Origin: Oceanobacillus jeddahensis
Lineage (GTDB): Bacteria > Bacillota > Bacilli > Bacillales > Amphibacillaceae
NCBI RefSeq assembly: GCF_000750635.1
Contig: NZ_CCDM010000003.1
Coordinates: forward strand, 397,121 to 461,120
Reading direction: 5' to 3'
Length of the DNA: 64,000 nucleotides
Shown here: positions 10,320-19,365 of the stretch, piece after piece
How positions within the stretch are numbered: position 1 is the stretch's first letter
Layout of the letters: every line of letters starts with the position of its first letter
Notes under the pieces: generated by a model
What the model saw: only the letters and a program-made list of their open reading frames with translations
What the model was told of the DNA's origin: nothing
Database searches by the model: none
Program-made: the position numbers and the translations under genes

Positions 10320-11942
10320 ATGAGTAAAATCTCATCAAAAAGAAAAATGTCTAATGTTTTTCTTTACGCCTCTATTGTTATTGGCATTTTAGTAATACTT
10401 GGAGCAGTTTTTCCAGAAGGATTTGGAAGCATTGCGGGTAATTTATCAGATTGGATTACAGAATATTTTGGCTGGTACTACATGATTCTTACAACCATCC
10501 TCGTTTTCTTTTGTATTTTTCTTATTTTTAGTCCAATCGGAACGTTAAAGTTAGGAAAACCAAAAGATAAACCAGAATTCAATACCGTTTCTTGGCTTGC
10601 AATGTTATTTAGTGCCGGGATGGGAATTGGATTAGTGTTCTATGGTGCGTCTGAGCCTGTTTCGCATTATCTCGCTCCGCCCACAGCGGATCCAGAAACG
10701 AACGAAGCGATGCTTGAGTCGATGCGCTCTACTTTCTTACACTACGGTTTCCATGCATGGGCTATATACGGTGTTGTGGCACTGGCACTCGCATATTCTC
10801 AATTCAGAAGAGGAGAAGTTGGACTTTTATCCAAAGCGTTACGCCCGATATTCCACGATCGTGTCGATGGTCCGTTGGGGACTGTGGTAGACGTTCTTGC
10901 AGTTTTTGCAACTGTAATCGGTGTTGCCGTCTCACTTGGTGTAGGCGCTTTGCAGATTAATGGCGGTTTAAACTACTTAATTGGTATACCTAATAACATA
11001 TTCGTTCAGGCAATTATTATAGCTGTGGTAACAGTGCTGTTCTTAATCAGTGCTTGGAGTGGGTTAAGTAAAGGAATTCAGTATTTAAGTAATGCCAACA
11101 TGGTATTAGCTGGAATACTATTTTTAGTTATATTAATTGTCGGTCCAACTATATTAATTTTAAATATGATGACGTCCGGTACGGGTGGCTATCTGCAAAA
11201 TTTTGTGTATAATGCTCTGGATGTCGCACCACTGAATGAACAAAAAAGCAACTGGATGTCTGATTGGACGATTTACTACTGGGGCTGGTGGATGAGCTGG
11301 AGTCCGTTTGTAGGAATCTTTATCGCCCGTGTTTCCAAAGGACGTACGGTCCGAGAATTTATTCTTGCTGTATTGCTTGTACCCACAGTGATAGGCATTA
11401 TATGGTTTAGCGTATTTGGTGTTACAGGCATTTCTGTCGGCCAAAGTGTACCACAAATATTTGATATGCCTCCGGAAACACAGTTATTCGGGATTTTCAA
11501 CGAGCTTCCAATGGGCGTGATACTATCGGTTGTAGCGATTCTGCTTGTATCCATATTTTTTATAACCTCCGCAGACTCAGCAACTTTTGTTTTAGGAATG
11601 CAAACATCTTTTGGATCCCTGACACCACCAGGAAGAATAAAGATTGTTTGGGGTGTTTCTTTATCAGCTATCGCGTTTATTCTTCTATTAGCAGGGGGAG
11701 AAACTGGCCTTGATGCATTGCAATCAGCCGCGATAACGGCTGCACTGCCATTTAGTATTGTTGTTATATTACTAGTTATATCCTTCTTCAAAATTGCTAA
11801 CGAAGAAAGAAAATTCTTAGGACTAACCATAACTCCTAACAAGCAGCGAGTGAAAACTTATTTGGAAACTTCTCCAGAGGAGTATGAAAAAAAATTAGAA
11901 ACGTATAGAGAAAAGCAAAAAGACGATACAAAAGGAATATAA
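10320..11942 (+). CDS. BCCT-family glycine betaine/osmolyte transporter, copy 2
   Basis: A paralogue of the upstream gene, also 540 residues and alignable without gaps from end to end. It shares the glycine-rich motif, the tryptophan box and the tail YEKKLETYRExxKDDTKGI. Differences concentrate in a few loops (for example ADPETNEAMLESM against ENPETNAAMLESI). The start is ATG after GGGAAGGAG. DNA divergence is mostly synonymous, pointing to an old tandem duplication under purifying selection. Two carriers could differ in affinity or induction, as known for multiple osmolyte systems in Bacillaceae. A strong terminator follows immediately. Confidence 0.93.
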   Translation: MSKISSKRKMSNVFLYASIVIGILVILGAVFPEGFGSIAGNLSDWITEYFGWYYMILTTILVFFCIFLIFSPIGTLKLGKPKDKPEFNTVSWLAMLFSAGMGIGLVFYGASEPVSHYLAPPTADPETNEAMLESMRSTFLHYGFHAWAIYGVVALALAYSQFRRGEVGLLSKALRPIFHDRVDGPLGTVVDVLAVFATVIGVAVSLGVGALQINGGLNYLIGIPNNIFVQAIIIAVVTVLFLISAWSGLSKGIQYLSNANMVLAGILFLVILIVGPTILILNMMTSGTGGYLQNFVYNALDVAPLNEQKSNWMSDWTIYYWGWWMSWSPFVGIFIARVSKGRTVREFILAVLLVPTVIGIIWFSVFGVTGISVGQSVPQIFDMPPETQLFGIFNELPMGVILSVVAILLVSIFFITSADSATFVLGMQTSFGSLTPPGRIKIVWGVSLSAIAFILLLAGGETGLDALQSAAITAALPFSIVVILLVISFFKIANEERKFLGLTITPNKQRVKTYLETSPEEYEKKLETYREKQKDDTKGI

Positions 11943-11990
11943 ACAAGAAAAAGTGCTGAGACCAAATATCCTCAGCACTTTTTCTTGTTT
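11942..11990 (+). terminator. Terminator after the second BCCT gene
   Basis: AACAAGAAAAAGTGCTGAG pairs with CTCAGCACTTTTTCTTGTT around a 10-base loop, giving a long stem with a T-run built into its 3' arm. It begins at the stop codon. Confidence 0.9.
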
Positions 11991-11996
11991 ATTCAT

Positions 11997-12048
11997 TTAT
12001 CACGGAGAACCGCCCGTAAAACCTCCACTGAATGAAGTTTCATTTTAT
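11997..12048 (-). repeat. Complete copy of dispersed repeat A
   Basis: About 52 bases containing ATCACGGAGAACCGCCCG and CACTGAATGAAGTTTCATTT. Related copies lie at 50189-50240 and 58828-58879 (opposite orientation), with partial or split copies at 2801-2830/3230-3257, 33791-33830 and 57535-57562. All are intergenic. Confidence 0.75.
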
Positions 12049-12077
12049 AGACGATAAACTTGTATTAATCCAAGAAT

Positions 12078-12926
12078 TTATAAAATATCATAAACAGAAT
12101 ATGATCCCAGGATTGTAACCTGACATCCCAGCGCTTCCAGTTCAGCTTTAACACCAGGAAGCAGAACGTCATCATAAGCTTGGTTTACATCGATAATAAA
12201 GAAATAATTGCCTAATCCCGTTTTTGTAGGTCTGGACTCAATCTTAGATAAGTTTAATTTACGCCACGCAAACGCAGAAAGAATTTGATGCAGTGCACCT
12301 GCCTGGTCACTTGGCAATGTAATTAAAAGTGTTGTTTTATCGCCCTTGGCTTCACTTTTGATTTTAACTTTCTCCGGATGATGGGAAAGGACCAGAAAGC
12401 GGGTATGATTATTTGGGTAATCATGAATATTTTCTTTAATTATTTCTAAACCATACTCTGATGCAGCAGCTCGATTTCCGATAGCTGCAATAGGTTGATC
12501 AGAATCGCTTACGATTTCGGCCGCTTTCCCTGTTGATGAAGTAAATGCAATTTTGGCATTATGTAAATTTTGATGCAAATACTGATGACACTGAGCGATA
12601 GCATGGCTATGCGAATGTACCTCTTGTATTTCGGATTCGTTATGAACAATATCACTGCGTACCAATAAATGCTGTTGAATTGGTACAACAATTTCTCCCA
12701 CTACGGGTATTCGGGCTTGATGGATCAAGTAATCAACCGTCAGTTGTACAGTGCCTTCAATGGCATTTTCCAATGGAACAACTCCAATATCGATTTCTCC
12801 TTTATCTACAGCATCGATACATTCTGGAATTGTTTTAAAAGCTTCTTTGTGTTCTCCGTTAAATGTTGCATCTACTGCTAATTTTGTAAATGTTCCCTTA
12901 GGACCTAGATAACCAATACTCGTCAA
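12078..12926 (-). CDS. pheA: Prephenate dehydratase
   Basis: Converts prephenate to phenylpyruvate in phenylalanine synthesis. The N-terminal catalytic region starts SIGYLGPKGTFT and contains VPLENAIEGTV and the TRFLVL motif near residue 177. A C-terminal ACT domain with LSKIESRPTKTGLGNYFFIID (split at the ESRP motif) provides phenylalanine feedback. Two starts compete: ATG at 12932 sits 2 bases from AGGAGG, while TTG at 12926 is spaced 8 bases and is preferred. In B. subtilis pheB lies between obg and pheA; it is absent here. Confidence 0.93.
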   Translation of the reverse strand: MTSIGYLGPKGTFTKLAVDATFNGEHKEAFKTIPECIDAVDKGEIDIGVVPLENAIEGTVQLTVDYLIHQARIPVVGEIVVPIQQHLLVRSDIVHNESEIQEVHSHSHAIAQCHQYLHQNLHNAKIAFTSSTGKAAEIVSDSDQPIAAIGNRAAASEYGLEIIKENIHDYPNNHTRFLVLSHHPEKVKIKSEAKGDKTTLLITLPSDQAGALHQILSAFAWRKLNLSKIESRPTKTGLGNYFFIIDVNQAYDDVLLPGVKAELEALGCQVTILGSYSVYDIL

Positions 12927-12999
12927 CTTCATTTCCTCCTAAATAGAAAAATGCAAAACGTCTGTTTAGAAACGTAAGACTTAAGCCCCGAACTTTGGA

Positions 13000-13051
13000 C
13001 ATGATTCAAATTTAACCTGGCTTCTTTCACTTCCAGAAAAAAAGAATCATG
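13000..13051 (-). promoter_or_regulatory. Inverted repeat in the pheA leader region
   Basis: CATGATTC and GAATCATG lie 36 bases apart and enclose a second pair (CTGG/CCAG), so the pheA leader could fold into a two-tier structure. It lacks the conserved T-box sequence. Its role is unknown. Confidence 0.3.
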
Positions 13052-13133
13052 CCATTTAGTATTATATCGATACCAATCTTTAGTCTCACGTTCTATTTTC
13101 TACTCTTGGCGCTTGTAACCAGATAACCATAAA

Positions 13134-14414
13134 CTATTCAATAAAATCGAATTCATAATCTAACAGTCGGACCGTATCACCGTCCTGTGCACCACGTTCA
13201 CGAAGAGCTTTGTCAACACCCATTCCCCTTAACTGACGGGAGAAACGTTGAACAGCCTCGTCATGTTGAAAATCTGTCATTTTAAATAAGGTCTCAATTC
13301 GGTGCCCATAAAGTACGTAAGCACCATCTGGATCTCTTGTTATATGGAAAGGCTCCTCTTCCTTCTGATAGCGATAAACAACTGTTTCATCTGCCTGCTC
13401 TATCTCTGGTTCATACTTCGGAATTTCTTCCAATTTATCGGCCACTGCAAATAATAAATCTCTCAATCCTTCTTTGGTAATGGCTGAAATGTTATATATT
13501 GGGACTTCCTCTCCCAGTTTCTCTTTAAATACTTTTAAATGCTCTTCTGCATCTGGCATGTCCATTTTATTAGCAGCAATAATTTGTGGTCTTGTTAACA
13601 GCTTCTTATCGTATGCAGCAAGTTCTTCATTAATCTTCGTATAGTCTTCATAAGGAGTACGTCCTTCTGTTCCTGCCATATCAATCACATGAACAATCAC
13701 CCTCGTACGTTCCACATGACGAAGGAATTGATAGCCCAATCCCACACCTTGTGATGCCCCCTCAATCAATCCAGGTAAATCAGCCATAACAAAACTGCGC
13801 TGATCTCCGGTATCAACTACTCCAAGATTGGGAGCAACCGTTGTAAAATGATAAGCTGCAACCTTTGGCTTAGCTGCACTGACTACAGACAGTAGTGTAG
13901 ACTTACCTACGCTTGGAAAGCCTACTAATCCTACATCAGCAATCAGCTTCAATTCTACTTTTATATTACGTTCTTGACCTGGTTCACCATTTTCAGCCAT
14001 ATCCGGAGCGGGGTTACGCGGACTGGCAAATCTTGTATTGCCCCGGCCTCCGCGCCCTCCTTTTGCGATGACAGCTTCTTGTTCATGGGTTGTTAAATCA
14101 GCAATTACTTCTTCTGTATCTTCATCTATTACCGTTGTGCCCGGTGGTACGGGAATCACATAAGCAGCAGCATTTTTTCCGTGCTGCGTTTTGCTCATCC
14201 CATTTTCACCGCGTTTTCCTTTAAAATGTCGATTATACCGAAAGTCCATTAAGGTATTTAACCCCTCATCTACTTTAAAGACAATATCTGCACCATTTCC
14301 ACCGTCTCCACCTGCTGGTCCTCCTTTTGGTACATATTTCTCTCTGCGGTATGCAACAAGTCCGTTTCCGCCATCTCCTGCTTTCACATAGACACTTACC
14401 TGATCGACAAACAT
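13134..14414 (-). CDS. obg: Obg (CgtA) ribosome-associated GTPase
   Basis: Essential GTPase acting in large-subunit ribosome assembly and stress signalling; in B. subtilis it is also needed for sporulation onset. The 426-residue protein has the glycine-rich Obg fold (1-158), a G domain with GFPSVGKST (about 165), [10 protein letters not shown] and NKMD, and the C-terminal OCT domain found in Firmicute members (about 345-424). ATG follows GAGGTGAT by 5 bases. Only 2 bases separate it from spo0B, so they are cotranscribed. Confidence 0.97.
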   Translation of the reverse strand: MFVDQVSVYVKAGDGGNGLVAYRREKYVPKGGPAGGDGGNGADIVFKVDEGLNTLMDFRYNRHFKGKRGENGMSKTQHGKNAAAYVIPVPPGTTVIDEDTEEVIADLTTHEQEAVIAKGGRGGRGNTRFASPRNPAPDMAENGEPGQERNIKVELKLIADVGLVGFPSVGKSTLLSVVSAAKPKVAAYHFTTVAPNLGVVDTGDQRSFVMADLPGLIEGASQGVGLGYQFLRHVERTRVIVHVIDMAGTEGRTPYEDYTKINEELAAYDKKLLTRPQIIAANKMDMPDAEEHLKVFKEKLGEEVPIYNISAITKEGLRDLLFAVADKLEEIPKYEPEIEQADETVVYRYQKEEEPFHITRDPDGAYVLYGHRIETLFKMTDFQHDEAVQRFSRQLRGMGVDKALRERGAQDGDTVRLLDYEFDFIE

Positions 14415-14416
14415 GA

Positions 14417-14950
14417 TTAATCACCTCTTTCTACTTTTGCTATATTCCATTCAAAGCTTGTTTGTTCTTTTTCTTGTATCACAGAAATTCCATGTTGCTT
14501 TTCTATGTGTTTCACATTCATATTCTCCAGTGTGACATCTTTTATGTTCATCCGAATGATCCAATGTGTTTCTTTTTCTTGTATATGGAGAAAGAGATCG
14601 TATACATGCAACTCTTCCGCAGCCTCTGATAGAACAGCTAATAATTTCTTACAAGTTATTAAAAGCTCTTGCTCATCAATTGATTTTTCAACAGATTCCA
14701 ACAACTCCACACGATAGGTTAATGCAAAAGAAGGATATGCATCCTGAAATTGTAACATCCAAATCATAAAACTATCTGCATTCAACCGCATGAGATTCCG
14801 TTCCTCTTCATAGTACCTAAGAACGTCATCTAAATTCCGTTTTGCTTTATCCGTTTTTTCCATACTCAAATAACCGGAAACAATTTGCAATCGGTTCATT
14901 AAGTCATGTCTATATTTTTGTATTAAACGAACTGTTTCCTTTTCATCCAT
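14417..14950 (-). CDS. spo0B: Spo0B, sporulation initiation phosphotransferase
   Basis: Passes phosphate from Spo0F to Spo0A in the sporulation phosphorelay. The 177-residue protein has the histidine motif [16 protein letters not shown], with His15 as the likely phosphorylated residue, in a helical hairpin (1-60). The remainder resembles a degenerate ATPase domain with low conservation, usual for Spo0B. Position directly upstream of obg matches B. subtilis. ATG follows GAGGTG by 5 bases. Confidence 0.9.
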   Translation of the reverse strand: MDEKETVRLIQKYRHDLMNRLQIVSGYLSMEKTDKAKRNLDDVLRYYEEERNLMRLNADSFMIWMLQFQDAYPSFALTYRVELLESVEKSIDEQELLITCKKLLAVLSEAAEELHVYDLFLHIQEKETHWIIRMNIKDVTLENMNVKHIEKQHGISVIQEKEQTSFEWNIAKVERGD

Positions 14951-15040
14951 TCCTTCACCTCATTAAAGTTGAGTATAGCAGAAAACAGTGGAAATCAAAA
15001 GCCGTAAACCGCAGAATACAACAATACATAAAATGAAAGA

Positions 15041-15069
15041 AGGCTGTCGAGAAGTTACCTCGACAGCCT
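15041..15069 (-). terminator. Terminator after rpmA
   Basis: AGGCTGTCGAG pairs perfectly with CTCGACAGCCT over a 7-base loop, followed on the minus strand by TTCTTTCATTTT. It separates the L21-Prp-L27 operon from spo0B-obg. Confidence 0.8.
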
Positions 15070-15108
15070 GTCTTATCTGTATTTAACTATACCGCTGCTA
15101 TCCAAGCA

Positions 15109-15743
<635 letters not shown>

Positions 15744-15760
15744 GATGAACTACAGTACCC

Positions 15761-16069
15761 TTATAAGTTGATTTTGTCGATAACAAGTTTCGTATATGGT
15801 TGACGATGACCTTGTTTACGATGATAGTTCTTTTTAGGTTTGAACTTCACAACATCAATTTTCTTTTGACGGCCATGCTTTGCAACATTTGCTGTTACAG
15901 ATGCACCATCAACGTATGGAGCACCAACCTTTACATCGTCTCCACCGACGAATAGGACTTTCTCAAAAGTTACCGAGTCATTCACTTCACCAGCAACTTT
16001 CTCTACATAAATTTCTTGTCCTTCTGTTACTTTAACTTGTTTACCACCAGTTTCGATAATTGCGTACAT
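15761..16069 (-). CDS. rplU: Ribosomal protein bL21
   Basis: Large-subunit protein that binds 23S rRNA and contacts L20. The 102-residue sequence is canonical: [18 protein letters not shown] at the start and [18 protein letters not shown] at the end. It heads the rplU-prp-rpmA operon. A leader with L21-type features and a sigma-A promoter lie upstream. AGGAGGTG is 8 bases before the ATG. Confidence 0.98.
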   Translation of the reverse strand: MYAIIETGGKQVKVTEGQEIYVEKVAGEVNDSVTFEKVLFVGGDDVKVGAPYVDGASVTANVAKHGRQKKIDVVKFKPKKNYHRKQGHRQPYTKLVIDKINL

Positions 16070-16084
16070 TTATATGCACCTCCT

Positions 16085-16168
16085 CATTAAACTCAGACTC
16101 GCCATTCAGGTACTGCACTATACAGTTTTAAGACCTGTTCTGCGCGGTTGTAGCACGGGTGCTACTTA
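16085..16168 (-). promoter_or_regulatory. L21 leader (5'-UTR structure of rplU)
   Basis: The rplU leader contains ACAACCGCGCAGAACAGGTC and GTACCTGAATGGCGAGTC, which match my memory of the conserved L21 leader of Bacillales. Such leaders are thought to bind a ribosomal protein and adjust expression. A hairpin GTAGCACCC/GGGTGCTAC-like sits at the 5' side. A covariance-model search would confirm it. Confidence 0.75.
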
Positions 16169-16181
16169 GAATAACAGATAA

Positions 16182-16211
16182 ATCTTATCATTTTACGGGT
16201 TCCACTGTCAA
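16182..16211 (-). promoter_or_regulatory. Sigma-A promoter of the rplU operon
   Basis: TTGACA (16206-16211) and TAAGAT (16182-16187) are separated by 18 bases and end just before the L21 leader. Confidence 0.65.
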
Positions 16212-16238
16212 CCTTTTTACAAAAGTTCCGCCAAGATT

Positions 16239-16569
16239 ACTTTCTGTGCATGAAAGCTATTCCTGTTGTTAATTATTCATGCTGGTTTGACTCGAACTGC
16301 TAAACCAAGCATTTGAAATAACGGAATAATCGTGTCATCAAGCGATAGAAATACTATTTCGTCTACCCCAACAAGATGTTTTCTCTTTCATTCGCTGTAG
16401 AATCCTATCAGAGCGGAGGCCAACCACGCAGACTCCCATGGGAACAGGGCGAGCTGAAGATCCACTTGAAAAGCGGTTTTCTTTTCAAGTTAGCTGAAGC
16501 CGTCTCCATGGAAAGCGGAGTGGTTGGCCGGAGCGGAAGCTATACACTATCATTCGTTCAAAAAAGCTG
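16239..16569 (+). repeat. Dispersed repeat C, forward copy, with palindromic element inside
   Basis: About 330 noncoding bases between rplU and spoIVFA. The reverse complement of most of it occurs at 44364-44593, including the stretch GTGTCATCAAGCGATAGA and the end TACACTATCATTCGTTC. Bases 16411-16536 form a palindromic element: outer arms GGCCAACCAC/GTGGTTGGCC, inner hairpin ACTTGAAAAG/CTTTTCAAGT, with conserved GCTGAAG linkers. The other copy lacks most of this inner element. Confidence 0.8.
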
Positions 16570-16743
16570 ATTTAACCAAAAGCAAGTATGGTACTGAAGA
16601 ACATATTCATCCTGAAATAGCAATATATATATGCTTATTCTTAGGTGCGAAAGTTGAGTAATTGGATTAATTTATTTACAAAAGAACAAACATCATCATA
16701 CATGCCGTAGAAAACAAATCGCTTCAGCTTTCTATACAATTAA

Positions 16744-16772
16744 TCATATAAACAGCTTGTTTAACATATAAT
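16744..16772 (+). promoter_or_regulatory. Candidate sigma-E promoter of spoIVFAB
   Basis: TCATATA, 14 bases, then CATATAAT. This fits the mother-cell sigma-E pattern (KMATATW, N14, CATACAAT-like) with one mismatch and lies 35 bases before the spoIVFA ATG. SpoIVFAB is sigma-E dependent in B. subtilis. Confidence 0.55.
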
Positions 16773-16806
16773 GAATCACACCACGCTGTAAAGGATTGTG
16801 AGATGT

Positions 16807-17589
16807 ATGGATAAAAACTTAAAAAAAATTCGTAAAGCCATTGAAATGCGTCAAAAAGCAAAAAGTTTAAATCAAACAAAGCAAAATCAGCAAGAAGATT
16901 ATTTACAAAGTAACGCTTTACCAGATATGGAAGAGTCTCACGGTTTTTATCCTTCTATATCTGCCAGCCATACAAATTCTGCAATTCCTGAAAACAATTC
17001 TCGTGTTACTAACATTGCTGTGAAAGCTCTTTTATCCGTTTCCCTTTTTCTAGGGACGGCGTTCATTACAGAAATCGACAGGCCTTTTATGAATCAGCCT
17101 AAAGAGTGGCTAACTTCCACTTTAACGAATCAATTTCCTTTTGCAAAAGTGAATGCATGGTATTCAGAAGCTTTTGGTACTCCTCTATCTTTTAGTCCCA
17201 GTGCAGTTACAGAGGAAGTAATTACAGATTCATCATATCTTCCGGTCAATGGAATTATTTCAGAGCATTTTCATGAAAATGGCCAAGGTATCTATATTGA
17301 GGCAGAAGGTGAAGAAAATGTAGCCGCTGTTCAAGAAGGAATTGTTGTATTTGCTGGCAACGACCGTTCCACAAATAAAACGGTAAAGATCCAGCATGCT
17401 GACGGAACAACAACACAATACGGATTTTTAGATTCCATCGAGGTCCATTTATACCAGCATATTTCTAACGGACAGGTCCTTGGAACATTAGGGACTGAGA
17501 ATGATAGTACATCTGTTTTTTTCGCAATTGAGCAAGAAAACCAATATATTGATCCTGAGCAGGTGATTCTGGTTGATCAACAGCCTTAA
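16807..17589 (+). CDS. spoIVFA: SpoIVFA, regulator of the pro-sigma-K protease
   Basis: Holds SpoIVFB and BofA in an inactive complex in the outer forespore membrane until forespore signalling. The 260-residue protein has a basic cytosolic N-terminus, one membrane segment (about 74-92) and an extracellular M23/LytM-like domain (about 145-255, from YLPVNGIISEHF to IDPEQV). That domain lacks the catalytic histidine set of active peptidases, as expected for SpoIVFA. GTG at 16798 is possible, but ATG at 16807 is better spaced from AAAGGA. It overlaps spoIVFB by 17 bases. Confidence 0.85.
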   Translation: MDKNLKKIRKAIEMRQKAKSLNQTKQNQQEDYLQSNALPDMEESHGFYPSISASHTNSAIPENNSRVTNIAVKALLSVSLFLGTAFITEIDRPFMNQPKEWLTSTLTNQFPFAKVNAWYSEAFGTPLSFSPSAVTEEVITDSSYLPVNGIISEHFHENGQGIYIEAEGEENVAAVQEGIVVFAGNDRSTNKTVKIQHADGTTTQYGFLDSIEVHLYQHISNGQVLGTLGTENDSTSVFFAIEQENQYIDPEQVILVDQQP

Positions 17590-18439
17590 ATCTTCCGTAC
17601 AACTTATTCATTTACATCCAATTTTATGGATATTTATTGTGGTCTCTTTCTTAACAGGTTCTTTTACGGAACTGGCAATTATTTTTAGCATTGTTTTTCT
17701 CCATGAATTAGGACATTATATTGCTGCTTCATCCTTTAGATGGCGAATTTCCTCTATTGTTCTTTGGGCATTTGGCGGAGTGATGAAAACAGATGAGCAT
17801 GGTACCCGCCCCATTCGTGAAGAAGTAATTGTTATACTAGCAGGACCTTTTGTACAAGTTCTCATATACGGCTTACTTTATGTTGTATCTTATTTTGGGG
17901 TTATTCCAGATTATTACTTCGGGTTAATTTTTTATTATAATACAATCATTCTCCTATTTAACTTGCTGCCAATTTGGCCCTTGGACGGTGGAAAGCTTGT
18001 TTTTTTAGTTCTCACTGCATTCTTAACTTTCAAAAAGGCGTATTATGCAACAATTATTGGCTCCTTGGCAATATGTGCCATTATCATTTTAGTACAACTT
18101 TTCTTATTTCCATTTACGCTAAGCAGCTTTCTCATTTGGCTCTTTTTAATACATGAAAACTGGAAAGAATGGAAATACCGCTTTTATGTATTTATCCGTT
18201 TTCTTTTAAAAAGGTATGAAGGAGGACATTTTGTACGTGCTATCAAACCAATCTATGCATCTCCACATGATAACTTTTTAGATGTATTAGCCCGTTTTCA
18301 AAGAGAGAAAAAACATACAATCTATATTGAATATCCGGACCGGGAACGAATTTCTATTGAAGATAATGAATGTTTAGATTTCTATTTTAATGAAAGACCT
18401 TACCGAAAAACAATCGGTGAAGCTTTCACGGGTTACTGA
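17573..18439 (+). CDS. spoIVFB: SpoIVFB, intramembrane metalloprotease for pro-sigma-K
   Basis: Site-2-type protease that releases sigma-K in the mother cell. The 288-residue protein has about six membrane segments, the zinc motif HELGH (residues 44-48) and the second metal-ligand region LPIWPLDGGKL with Asp138. A C-terminal CBS-like domain follows (about 215-285). TTG at 17573 is the start, 7 bases after AGGTG. In B. subtilis this operon points the same way as minD; here it is reversed and converges on minD. Confidence 0.93.
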   Translation: MINSLKSSVQLIHLHPILWIFIVVSFLTGSFTELAIIFSIVFLHELGHYIAASSFRWRISSIVLWAFGGVMKTDEHGTRPIREEVIVILAGPFVQVLIYGLLYVVSYFGVIPDYYFGLIFYYNTIILLFNLLPIWPLDGGKLVFLVLTAFLTFKKAYYATIIGSLAICAIIILVQLFLFPFTLSSFLIWLFLIHENWKEWKYRFYVFIRFLLKRYEGGHFVRAIKPIYASPHDNFLDVLARFQREKKHTIYIEYPDRERISIEDNECLDFYFNERPYRKTIGEAFTGY

Positions 18440-18520
18440 TTATCTAAAAAAGGAAAGTATCTTTATAACGATTAATCCGATGTATGATTACTCTTTCTAA
18501 AATTTATCTATGTTTATTTC

Positions 18521-18562
18521 ATAAAACAAAAACATCCGTTTCTAGCGGATGTTTTTGTTTTA
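18521..18562. terminator. Bidirectional terminator between spoIVFB and minD
   Basis: ATAAAACAAAAACATCCG and CGGATGTTTTTGTTTTAT pair perfectly around a 6-base loop, with A-rich and T-rich outer arms serving both converging genes. Confidence 0.9.
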
Positions 18563-18570
18563 TATGATTA

Positions 18571-19365
18571 TTATATTTTAAAGAATGCTTTTACCTTTTG
18601 CATAAACCCTTTTTCTTCTTCCAGGGATTGTAACGGGACGGTTTCTCCTAAAATTCTTCTTGCTATATTACGATAGCTGATTGAAGCTTTAAAATTTGGA
18701 TGCAGTGCAATGGGTTCTCCTTTGTTCGAAGCTTTAATCATTTCTTCATCATCCGCTACAATCCCGATTAAATCAATTGCTAACAACTGAACAATATCAT
18801 CGACATCAAGCATATCGCCATTTTTTATCATATGATTACGTATTCGATTAATGATTACTCTTGGTGGTTCTACCATATCTTCTTTTTCTATTAATCCGAT
18901 AATTCGATCAGCATCCCGGACACTTGAATTTTCAGGGGTTGTGACAACAATTGCTCTATCTGCCCCAGCGATTGCATTTTGAAAACCTTGTTCAATACCT
19001 GCTGGACAATCAATAATGATATAATCATACTCTTGTTTTAGTTCTGTCACAATTTCTTTCATACCCTCTGTTGTTACAGATGACTTATCACTTGTTTGTG
19101 CAGCGGGAAGTAATGAAAGATAATCAAAACGCTTATCTTTGATTAAAGCTTGCTGCAGCTTACAACGTCCTTGAATGACATCAACAATATCATAAATAAT
19201 CCGATTTTCAAGTCCCATAATTACATCGAGGTTACGAAGGCCAATATCTGTATCTATCAAACAAACTTTTTTGTCCATTAAAGCTAGAGATGTGCCAATA
19301 TTTGCAGATGTCGTTGTCTTACCAACGCCACCTTTACCGGATGTAATTACAATCGCTTCACCCAT
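18571..19365 (-). CDS. minD: MinD, septum-site ATPase
   Basis: Membrane-associated ATPase that recruits MinC to block division at the poles. The 264-residue protein carries the deviant Walker A GKGGVGKTT (residues 10-18), the switch region LIDTDIGLRNLD and IIDCPAGIE. It ends in a membrane-binding amphipathic helix (FMQKVKAFFKI). The ATG lies inside the end of minC (8-base overlap), so the two are coupled. It is the last gene of mreBCD-minCD. Confidence 0.97.
   Translation of the reverse strand: MGEAIVITSGKGGVGKTTTSANIGTSLALMDKKVCLIDTDIGLRNLDVIMGLENRIIYDIVDVIQGRCKLQQALIKDKRFDYLSLLPAAQTSDKSSVTTEGMKEIVTELKQEYDYIIIDCPAGIEQGFQNAIAGADRAIVVTTPENSSVRDADRIIGLIEKEDMVEPPRVIINRIRNHMIKNGDMLDVDDIVQLLAIDLIGIVADDEEMIKASNKGEPIALHPNFKASISYRNIARRILGETVPLQSLEEEKGFMQKVKAFFKI

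Noticed and set aside
12933..13133. T-box or pheB upstream of pheA
   Set aside because: No GGTGG-type T-box core and no ACT-domain frame are present; only an inverted repeat is seen.
16376..16570. 64-codon frame in repeat C
   Set aside because: Coincides with the palindromic element; the reverse copy at 44 kb does not keep it.
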